Below are positions 16,391 to 22,928 of a DNA stretch of 32,362 bases, piece after piece. Numbering within the stretch: position 1 is the stretch's first letter; each line of letters starts with the position of its first letter. This DNA is from Bacillus sp. SM2101 (GTDB taxonomy: Bacteria > Bacillota > Bacilli > Bacillales > SM2101), in the NCBI RefSeq assembly GCF_018588585.1, contig NZ_JAEUFG010000040.1, positions 1 through 32,362 of the forward strand. Direction: 5' to 3'. A program made the position numbers and the translations under genes. The notes beneath the pieces were generated by a model. It saw only the letters and a list, made by a program, of their open reading frames with translations. It had not been told where the DNA came from and did no database searches.

Positions 16391-17707
16391 TTAATCTCTA
16401 GTAAGAGCCCAAGGTATTATTGTTTTGTAAAATTTACATTTTTCAGGATTTAATTTTTTGTTTCTAACTATTGATTCAAATGTACATGGTCCACCACAAA
16501 TGTTATATCCAACACATTTAAGACAAGAATCTTTACTGTGATCCTCAAAGTGCCAATTAATATATTCTTCATTAAGTTCAAATTCGTCAAACGGTTGTGT
16601 ACACCTTTCATCACATTCTACAACACAATTAGAAACTAACCCCTGACTTGTTAGATAAACTCCCCATGAATTTTCTTGTTGTCCATAGGTTAAGTTCATA
16701 CAAGAGTTGGTTTGTGGAATTTTATTATTCACTGAAAAAACAATATTATTTCCAGGTTGGTTTATTGGTATCTTTTTACTATCACAGTATTCCCATGCTT
16801 CCATTATTGCTTTAGCCAATTTTTTCCCATCTATGTCCCAACCTCTCTCATTAGGTTGTGGGGTATTAATGCTGATTTCTGTACACCCTAAATCTTCAAC
16901 TAAATGTTTAATAATATTTTTAAATATTGGAAGGTTTTCATTTGTTGGTGTAATAATTCCTGACAGATTTCCACCAACATTTTTATAATTTTCCATACCT
17001 TGTAATACTGAACTATAACTACCATTTCCATTTGGATATATTCTATTTTTGTCATTTATTTCTTTCCAACCGTCGATACTAAAAACTAGTAATATTCCTG
17101 TATCTTTAAAATACTGGGCAATTTCTTCGGTTACTAGAGTCCCATTTGAAACAATTTCTTCGGTGAAACCAGTAATTTTACCACTATTCTTTGCTTCTTG
17201 TAACATTTCATGGCCTTTTTTGATTAGATCCATTCTAATAAGAGGTTCTCCACCAAAATATTGAATAATTGGTGAGGCACCTATATTCTGTTCAATAAAC
17301 CAATTCATCGTATTTACAAATAGATCAGTTTCCATGTTGCCTTTACTTGTATAAATATCATTAACAAAACAATACTTACACCTTAGATTGCATTTTTCAG
17401 TTAAAGAGATCCTTAAGTAACCAATTCGATTTTTTCGGGTTCTTTTTGCTATTCTTCGTCTTATTTCTCTTTGCTGTTTCGCATCTTTAAATTCAGTTTC
17501 ATTTAAGGGTACTATAAATTTGTTATCTTTAAGAGAAACAGCTACTTCACTCTGATAATTTTCTTTTGGCACTTCGTATTGCTTATAAATTTGATAATCC
17601 TCTTTTGAAAGTTCAAATAACCCCAATGAATTAGAATTGAATAAAATATAATTATTATTATTATCTTTTTCAAATACATGACTAAATTTCGATTGTCTAT
17701 ATAGCAT
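16391..17707 (-). CDS. Radical SAM/SPASM peptide maturase
   Basis: 438 residues, typical for peptide-modifying SPASM proteins. Residues 1-85 form a leader-recognition-like domain, with YILFNSNSLGLFELSKEDY near 20-38. The radical SAM motif is C106-NLR-C110-KY-C113, followed by FGGEPLIR (151-158) and LVFSIDGW. The C-terminal SPASM region holds cysteines at about 336, 361, 365, 369, 395, 398, 404, 408 and 424, enough for two auxiliary 4Fe-4S clusters. AAGGAGAAATTTT precedes the ATG. It lies 90 bp after the proximal precursor gene, separated by a hairpin, and 13 bp before the AspRS-like gene. Expected role: radical C-C, C-S or epimerisation chemistry on the precursor; which one cannot be told. 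Confidence 0.93.
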   Translation of the reverse strand: MLYRQSKFSHVFEKDNNNNYILFNSNSLGLFELSKEDYQIYKQYEVPKENYQSEVAVSLKDNKFIVPLNETEFKDAKQQREIRRRIAKRTRKNRIGYLRISLTEKCNLRCKYCFVNDIYTSKGNMETDLFVNTMNWFIEQNIGASPIIQYFGGEPLIRMDLIKKGHEMLQEAKNSGKITGFTEEIVSNGTLVTEEIAQYFKDTGILLVFSIDGWKEINDKNRIYPNGNGSYSSVLQGMENYKNVGGNLSGIITPTNENLPIFKNIIKHLVEDLGCTEISINTPQPNERGWDIDGKKLAKAIMEAWEYCDSKKIPINQPGNNIVFSVNNKIPQTNSCMNLTYGQQENSWGVYLTSQGLVSNCVVECDERCTQPFDEFELNEEYINWHFEDHSKDSCLKCVGYNICGGPCTFESIVRNKKLNPEKCKFYKTIIPWALTRD

Positions 17708-17748
17708 AAAATTTCTCCTTATAATTTATCTTTTTTAAATACAATGAT

Positions 17749-17783
17749 GGAAAAGAGGGGAGATAAAATAGCCCTCTTTTTCC
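17749..17783 (-). terminator. Attenuator-like hairpin between precursor and maturase
   Basis: GGAAAAGAGGGG (17749-17760) pairs with CCCTCTTTTTCC (17772-17783), a stem of 11-12 bp with one bulge and an 11-base loop. On the coding (minus) strand it begins 15 bases after the precursor stop and lacks a clean U-run. It may therefore stabilise the short precursor RNA or act as a leaky terminator, giving more precursor than enzyme. Confidence 0.65.
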
Positions 17784-17797
17784 ATAAATAATCAACA

Positions 17798-17947
17798 TTA
17801 ATTTGTTTCGTTTTCTTCAACTGCAATTGCTTCTAAGAGATCATTTTCAAATTCCTCAAATTCAACATCCATTGTTAAATGACTTCTGGATCTTTTACAT
17901 GCATCTGCAAAATCTGGTGCTTCAAGTTTAATTTTCTTTTCAATCAT
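17798..17947 (-). CDS. RiPP precursor peptide, copy 1 (49 aa)
   Basis: 49 residues, start ATG at 17947 with GGAGATGACCTTA upstream. The first part, MIEKKIKLEAPDFADACKRS, looks like a leader with a LEAPDFADAC motif. The second part (about 25-49) is very acidic, with EFEEFEND, LLEAIAVEE and a C-terminal NETN. There is a single Cys (C17). It differs from copy 2 only at residue 7 (Lys here, Arg there). It sits directly upstream of the radical SAM/SPASM gene on the same strand, the classical position of a maturase substrate. Where leader and core divide is unknown. No similarity to PqqA, mycofactocin, subtilosin or sactipeptide precursors was recognised. Confidence 0.82.
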   Translation of the reverse strand: MIEKKIKLEAPDFADACKRSRSHLTMDVEFEEFENDLLEAIAVEENETN

Positions 17948-17988
17948 TAAGGTCATCTCCATTCTTCAAATAAATAGTAATCTCATTT

Positions 17989-18005
17989 ATAGAATAATAT
18001 TCTAT
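17989..18005 (-). promoter_or_regulatory. 17-bp dyad upstream of precursor 1
   Basis: ATAGAATAATATTCTAT is a perfect inverted repeat (8 bp arms, one central base), 42 bases before the precursor start. The same 17 bases occur upstream of copy 2. It is a good candidate operator. Conserved TTGTGA and AACTAGTTA elements lie further upstream in both copies, but no consensus -35/-10 pair is obvious. Confidence 0.55.
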
Positions 18006-18196
18006 TTTATGGTGTAACTAGTTAATAATTTCATTTGTTAATTTAGAAAAAATAGTATATTTAGATAATTGTCACAAGATATTTAATTTATAATACTGAA
18101 TAAACTGAGCTTTTTGATTTCAAATTAATAATAAGTTGAGAAAATAATTGAAAAGTCGGTCAATTAACAACCTTATTTTCCCATATTTTCATAATA

Positions 18197-18346
18197 TTAA
18201 TTTGTTTCGTTCTCTTCAACTGCAATTGCTTCTAAGAGATCATTTTCAAATTCCTCAAATTCAACATCCATTGTTAAATGACTTCTGGATCTTTTACATG
18301 CGTCTGCAAAATCTGGTGCTTCAAGTCTAATTTTCTTTTCAATCAT
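18197..18346 (-). CDS. RiPP precursor peptide, copy 2 (49 aa)
   Basis: Start ATG at 18346 with a strong GGAGGTGACCATA upstream. The coding sequence differs from copy 1 at three of 150 bases: codon 7 (AGA for AAA, Arg for Lys), codon 15 (GAC for GAT) and codon 45 (GAG for GAA). The stop is followed by a weak GAAAATA/TATTTTC inverted repeat. Copy 2 has its own upstream region with the same 17-bp dyad, so it is probably a separately transcribed duplicate that raises precursor dose. It could instead be a duplicated signal peptide. Confidence 0.82.
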   Translation of the reverse strand: MIEKKIRLEAPDFADACKRSRSHLTMDVEFEEFENDLLEAIAVEENETN

Positions 18347-18379
18347 TATGGTCACCTCCATTCTTTATATTTCCCATGT

Positions 18380-18396
18380 ATAGAATAATATTCTAT
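18380..18396 (-). promoter_or_regulatory. 17-bp dyad upstream of precursor 2
   Basis: Identical 17-bp inverted repeat (ATAGAATAATATTCTAT), 34 bases before the start of copy 2. Its exact conservation within a region that otherwise differs between the copies supports a binding site. Confidence 0.55.
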
Positions 18397-18646
18397 TTTA
18401 TGAAATAACTAGTTTATAATTTAATATGTAAATATACAGAAAACAATATATTTATAAAATTTTCACAAAATATACAATTTATATTGATATATAAATTGAT
18501 AGTTTAATTTATTTTGATTTTTCTGATATAAAAAGGTTTGATATATTAAAAATTATAAAAATTACAGTTAAATTACATACTTTGATATATTTACACCCCA
18601 TATATAGTAAATAATTGATTCATAAAATTATTAAAGCAAACAGTAT

Positions 18647-19393
18647 CTATTGTTTTTGTACAACCCAAAAGACACATTCACCTGAAAAGTTCTTAACTGC
18701 ATTAGATTCATTAAATAGGTCTTTTCGATAAAATTGTTCAATAACAGTAAAATTTGTTTGCTTTAAGCACTCGTTTATTTCATTTTTATTGGGTATATGA
18801 ATATATAAATCACGTTTTCCATCATCAGAGGTAATAATTCTGTCACCAAATTCAAAAATTCTCTTATCGTGATTACCATTTTTCCAACGAAGTTTTTCTT
18901 TACTCCAAAATTCTTTAAAACACTCTTCAGAATCTCTATCGAATGTAGTAAAGATAAATATACCCTTATCTTTTAGAACTCTATTAATCTCTATAAATGC
19001 ATTTATACGGTTTTCTTTTAACGGGATTTGCATTATTCCATTAAAAGAAAAAATAGCATAATCAAATAAATCATTTTCAAAAGTTAACTTTGTTGCATCT
19101 CCTTGTACAAAATTTAAATTATATCCCTTGTTTTCAGAAATTATAAGAGCTTCATTAACCATATGTGGAGATAAATCAAGTCCCAGAACATTATTAAACC
19201 CTAGTTCATATAAACCAATAGTTGTTCTTCCTGTTCCGCAACCAATATCTAGTATTCTCCCTTTCTTGGTAAAGTATTTTTCAGCAACATATTTCTCTGA
19301 TTGCCATAAGCCTATTCTTTGAGTTGCATCACTATAATAATTTACTGCATTTTCAAAAGATTTTAATATAAAAGATTTGTTTATTTGTACCAC
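18647..19393 (-). CDS. SAM-dependent class I methyltransferase
   Basis: 248 residues from the GTG at 19393, which has GTGGAGGGATAAA directly upstream; a TTG six codons earlier overlaps that ribosome binding site. Motif I is RILDIGCGTGRTTIGL (about 46-61), followed by VLGLDLSPHMV, an acidic motif near FVQGDATKL, and FDYAIFSFNGIM. This is the Methyltransf_11/25 fold. It lies 300 bp upstream of precursor copy 2 on the same strand, so it may be a tailoring enzyme of the cluster or a neighbour with its own promoter. Its SAH by-product would suit a partner AdoHcy hydrolase-like protein, but that protein is degenerate. The substrate (peptide, small molecule or other) cannot be told. Confidence 0.85.
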   Translation of the reverse strand: MVQINKSFILKSFENAVNYYSDATQRIGLWQSEKYVAEKYFTKKGRILDIGCGTGRTTIGLYELGFNNVLGLDLSPHMVNEALIISENKGYNLNFVQGDATKLTFENDLFDYAIFSFNGIMQIPLKENRINAFIEINRVLKDKGIFIFTTFDRDSEECFKEFWSKEKLRWKNGNHDKRIFEFGDRIITSDDGKRDLYIHIPNKNEINECLKQTNFTVIEQFYRKDLFNESNAVKNFSGECVFWVVQKQ

Positions 19394-19884
19394 TTTATCC
19401 CTCCACTGCAATATTATTAATAGAGTATATTCTGATTCTGTTAAAAATAGGAAAAATATTAATTGCTAGCCTTGTTTTAATCTCCTATTTATACACTTGG
19501 TTTATAATTTTATACTATAATTTCTTTTCAAGATAAATAATTGTATAAAATACAAAAAATTGTAATATAATTTCATTTTTAACAACAAAAATCGAGGAAT
19601 GGATGGTTATAAATACAAAAAAATTCATAAAAATGTCAAATATTCAGTATTTTTTTATATATATTAATAATTATTTTTTAAAAAAAATTCATAATTTTCA
19701 TGAGTGGAGGGAGGAGTTGAGTTGTGGGAATATTAAGTTTATTATTGACATGTTAACACTGGCTGGTGTGAAACTTGTTTACCCATTTGGCGGTTATATA
19801 AGATTGCCCATAAACTTCATAACTGGACAGACAATACGCTGTTTCAGAAGATATTATGGAATTATGAAGGCACCCTGCCCCCCT
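19394..19884. other. AT-rich intergenic stretch with small dyads
   Basis: Upstream of the methyltransferase there is AATAGAGTATATTCT near 19429-19443, a loose relative of the precursor dyad, and a perfect dyad TTGTATAAAATACAA at 19541-19555. A plus-strand ORF from 19603 is open but not convincing. The segment around 19755-19850 has higher GC and may be the end of an unidentified mobile element; it then runs into the broken IS3 element. Confidence 0.4.
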
Positions 19885-20627
19885 ACGATACCCAATGCAC
19901 GTAGTCATGGAGTTTTCGTGTTAATTCTTCTAAACTTTCATATTGTCTGTCTTTAACAACTTCTGTCTTAATAATCTTAATGTAGCTTCTGCAACTGCAT
20001 TATCATAGGGGTAGCTCTTCATGCTTAAGGAGCATTTGATAGAGAACGTTTTTAAGGCACCATCAATTAACTGATTTTAAATTCTTTTCTTCTGTCTGTA
20101 TGAAACAACTGGATAAGATGAAGGTCTTCTTTTATCGAAGCGAGTGCACTATAAACAAGCAATGCATCCTTATTTGATCCTGTACTATATCCAATAATTT
20201 CTCGGTTAAAGAGATCAATAAATACACATATGTAATTCCATTTTTCACCAACACTTAAATATACGACAACGGACAACACTTCGTTTCGTGTGAATTCACG
20301 GTTTAGTTCATTGGAATACTGATCCTCATTTGGCTTTTCTGAATTGGGTTTAAACTGAGCGACAGTATAATTAAAAACCAGTCCATGTTTTTTCATGACT
20401 CTACCAATACGTCTTCTAGAAACAGTTTTCCTAAGTTTCATTAGTTCATTTTTAATTTTGCGTGTCCTATAATTTTGTCGACTATCATGAAAGATTCGGG
20501 TAATAAGTGACGTGACATCATCTTCATGAGTTCGTTGTTTCCCTTCATAATAATAAGTGCTCCTTTGGATTTGTAGGACCTGGCATATTGCTGATATCGA
20601 GTATTTGTGTTTGTTTTGCTTAATCAC
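19885..20627 (-). pseudogene. IS3-family transposase OrfB, broken
   Basis: The first 186 codons (start GTG at 20627, stop at 20067) match OrfB of IS3-family elements: HKYSISAICQVLQIQRSTYYY, SRRRIGRVMKKHGL, then the DDE-domain Asp in FIDLFNREIIGYS and HTDRRKEF. The frame is lost after EFK. The continuation QLIDGALKTFSIKCSLSMK, then YPYDNAVAEAT with the catalytic Glu, is readable in another frame from about 20065 to 19980. A further shift leads to remnants of the C-terminus near 19890. At least two frameshifts and a truncated end mean that it is inactive. Confidence 0.88.
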
Positions 20628-20629
20628 AT

Positions 20630-20835
20630 TTACTTTTGTCCTAGTATCAGCGCGGCTTGCTTTAATATATCATTTTCCTTTTCTAATTGTTTGTTTCGTT
20701 TACGTAATTCTTGCAGTTCCTTTTGTTCAGGAGTTAGGTTGTCCATCTCTTTGAATGACCTAGAATTTTTAAATTGATTAATCCATTTATCAAGAGAGGA
20801 AGGTGTTAAGTCGTATTCTCGAATGATTTAATGCC
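20630..20835 (-). pseudogene. IS3-family transposase OrfA, N-terminally truncated
   Basis: The stop is at 20630-20632. The visible C-terminal part reads IIREYDLTPSSLDKWINQFK, then a coiled, charged region (LTPEQKELQELRKRNKQLEKE) and ILKQAALILGQK, typical of IS3-family OrfA with its HTH end and leucine zipper. The sequence begins abruptly at about 20835, just after an in-frame stop, so the HTH start and the left end of the element are missing. The break lies about 13 bp from the last conjugation gene. Confidence 0.85.
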
Positions 20836-20847
20836 TCCTTCTATAAA

Positions 20848-21462
20848 CTACTTTCCCATTTGTTGAACCTGTTCAATTAAATTCCATACACTATCTGTTA
20901 CAAGTAATACCTGATCCTCTTTATTCTCTCCTTCACCGTAAATCATCTGAATCGTTACCTTCGCTTTATAGTCATCTGTATATAGGAAAGTAACGTCTAC
21001 ATATTTCTCCCCTTTAGTAATACCTTGTTCAATTATTGCTATGTCTTCTAGCTTTCCATCTCTGGTCAATTGTTTGATCATATCCATAACAACTTCAATC
21101 TTGTTAGGATTATCTACTTCAGACAAATCAGCTGAAAATGTATTCGGTTCAAATACTTTTGAAAAAAAATCAACATCTTCCTGTAGTAATGTTTGTGCGA
21201 AAAAAGTAAGTACATGTGGAATATCCCTATGAGCTTTAGCAATATCCAATGCTCCATGATCATGACCTACACTTGTATCGTCCACCCACTTTTCGGATGC
21301 TTCTGCTAATTCATGCTGCACTTTTACATTATCTAAAACTTGCCTGTTTTCTTTTACATTTAATTCTTCTCCGATTCTATTCTCCGAATAGAGAACATAT
21401 CCAACTATTGAGAGAATTACAACCATAAACAGAGAAATTAAAGCGACTACAAACTTTTTCAT
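20848..21462 (-). CDS. Membrane-anchored protein, last gene of conjugation operon
   Basis: 204 residues. One N-terminal hydrophobic segment (about 4-25, VVALISLFMVVILSIVGYVLY) without a cleavage site or lipobox suggests a type II membrane anchor, with the rest outside the cell. The remainder is acidic and soluble, with no motif I recognise. Architecture and position recall VirB8/TcpC-type assembly proteins of Gram-positive conjugation machines, but I cannot show homology. AGAGGTGAATAAAACCT precedes the ATG. It follows the M23 gene by 78 bp on the same strand. Its 3' side is bounded by the broken IS3 element. Confidence 0.65.
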   Translation of the reverse strand: MKKFVVALISLFMVVILSIVGYVLYSENRIGEELNVKENRQVLDNVKVQHELAEASEKWVDDTSVGHDHGALDIAKAHRDIPHVLTFFAQTLLQEDVDFFSKVFEPNTFSADLSEVDNPNKIEVVMDMIKQLTRDGKLEDIAIIEQGITKGEKYVDVTFLYTDDYKAKVTIQMIYGEGENKEDQVLLVTDSVWNLIEQVQQMGK

Positions 21463-21540
21463 AGGTTTTATTCACCTCTATAGAAACTATTGAATGGGAA
21501 AATTATTATCTATTAATACTAGTAATACCAATTAGAATAT

Positions 21541-22926
21541 CTAGAATGGTACACCGTACAAAACAGGGTCTAAAGCATTGGATTTATTAGAGTTCCAGCT
21601 TCCCAGGTGAAGTTCAAAATGAAGATGTATACCTTGAGAATAACCAGTGTTACCCATATTTCCAATTTGTTGTCCTTTTGTTACTATTTGACCTTCTCTA
21701 ACAAGCCTTCGAGTCATGTGTGCGTAAATTGTTTCATACTGTACTCCATCAATATTATGAGTAATAAATACAACATTCCCATAAGATTTTGAATCATAAG
21801 ATCTTCTAACCACTCCGTCTGCTACAGCCCAAATTGCAATATGTTGCCCTCCTGAACCAACATCAACTCCGTAATGGTCTGGTCGATGTACAGGCTTAAA
21901 ACCAGAAGTAATATAACCATTTGTAGGTTTGGTAAAAACACCATCAGATATCTCAGGATCGTCGTTTATAAGAGGTCCGGTAACACCTCCAATATTATCA
22001 GATGTTAGAATTCCTTCTGAACTCATCCATTCAGAATAACCCATATCTTCTTTACTAGTGACCTCATACAAATTTTCTATCATTCTCTTTTCATTAATAG
22101 AAAAACCTATTGTATCAAGGTAACTATTCAATACTGTAAAATCAACCTCAGATGTAACATTAACGATTTCATGTTTGTAACTTCTTTCTTTTCTATAACC
22201 ACCATATGATGAGGTTTCGGATGTCCAATTATTCCAATTCCCTTCTACGTCAAACTTTGTCTTTTCATTCCATGTCTCTACATCAACTAAAAATTCTACT
22301 TCTTCTGCTCCACTTATTCCACTACTATTTGTACAGCTTATATAAGTACGAGTGGTTGTTGTCACTTGTCTGCATGTTCTTTCTTCCCATTCAACTTTAT
22401 TTTCAAACGAAGAGTATTTAAATTTAGGTGCTAAAGCGTTAACAACTCCTTTTATAATTTCCTCATCTTCTAAGTCCTTCACATCTTCACTTACAGAATG
22501 TATTTGCAAAATACTTCCTACCAATGCATCAGGTATTCGATATTCTGACTCAATAGGTTTATTACTATCGTAGGTGGTTTCTATTTCTTCACCAATTAGT
22601 TGGTGAATTCTCGTAAATTCTTCTGGGACCTCTACATCACTATTTTCATCAAAATATCCAAAAGAAAAGGCTGAGGTTAACAAAACCCAAACAGCATAAA
22701 CCAAAATAACTACACCTATGATCGTGCCAATTGTCGGAAAGCCGACACTACCTATAAAACCAATTATGGCTTTGGCTAAAACCAATATACCTTTAGCGAC
22801 TGCTTTTGCAGCCGCTTTCCCCGCTTTTTTTAATAGTTTATTACGTTGTTTTTTTAAAGCTTTCTTAGCTTTTTCTTTTGCTATACTAACGGCTATATTT
22901 TCTTGTTCATGATTTTGTTGATCCAT
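21541..22926 (-). CDS. Conjugation-associated M23 peptidase, membrane anchored
   Basis: 461 residues. A basic N-terminus rich in Lys and Ala (about 13-50) is followed by a hydrophobic segment (about 52-92) and a long extracellular middle region with two Cys. The C-terminal M23 (LytM) domain spans about 335-455. The zinc motifs are HYGVD (HxxxD) and GIHLHFEL (HxH). Such enzymes cut peptidoglycan cross-links, and in Gram-positive conjugation they replace VirB1 by opening the wall for the transfer channel. The ATG overlaps the end region of the VirB6-like gene, whose stop is 2 bases upstream, with GGTG as ribosome binding site. Translation is probably coupled. Confidence 0.85.
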   Translation of the reverse strand: MDQQNHEQENIAVSIAKEKAKKALKKQRNKLLKKAGKAAAKAVAKGILVLAKAIIGFIGSVGFPTIGTIIGVVILVYAVWVLLTSAFSFGYFDENSDVEVPEEFTRIHQLIGEEIETTYDSNKPIESEYRIPDALVGSILQIHSVSEDVKDLEDEEIIKGVVNALAPKFKYSSFENKVEWEERTCRQVTTTTRTYISCTNSSGISGAEEVEFLVDVETWNEKTKFDVEGNWNNWTSETSSYGGYRKERSYKHEIVNVTSEVDFTVLNSYLDTIGFSINEKRMIENLYEVTSKEDMGYSEWMSSEGILTSDNIGGVTGPLINDDPEISDGVFTKPTNGYITSGFKPVHRPDHYGVDVGSGGQHIAIWAVADGVVRRSYDSKSYGNVVFITHNIDGVQYETIYAHMTRRLVREGQIVTKGQQIGNMGNTGYSQGIHLHFELHLGSWNSNKSNALDPVLYGVPF

Positions 22927-22928
22927 GG

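Larger units (their letters stand above)
17797..18500 (-). repeat. Tandem duplication of precursor gene plus upstream region
   Basis: Two direct repeats with a 399-bp offset. Each contains the 150-bp precursor and about 160 bp of upstream DNA. The coding parts are 98% identical, the ribosome binding site region and dyad are almost identical, and the distal upstream region is clearly more divergent with small shifts. The block 18397-18646 upstream of copy 2 contains no other gene and is extremely AT-rich. Confidence 0.75.

Noticed and set aside
17798-18346. The two short repeats as a mini CRISPR or other non-coding repeat pair
   Set aside because: Both encode the same 49-residue protein with correctly spaced ribosome binding sites, and the three base changes are silent or conservative.
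19603-19956. 117-codon plus-strand ORF after the methyltransferase promoter region
   Set aside because: It begins in extreme AT-rich DNA (Lys, Ile, Asn, Tyr, Phe only) and ends as the complement of the broken IS3 OrfB, so it crosses a rearrangement joint.
20557-20754. 65-codon plus-strand ORF across the IS3 remnants
   Set aside because: It is the reverse strand of readable OrfA and OrfB coding sequence.
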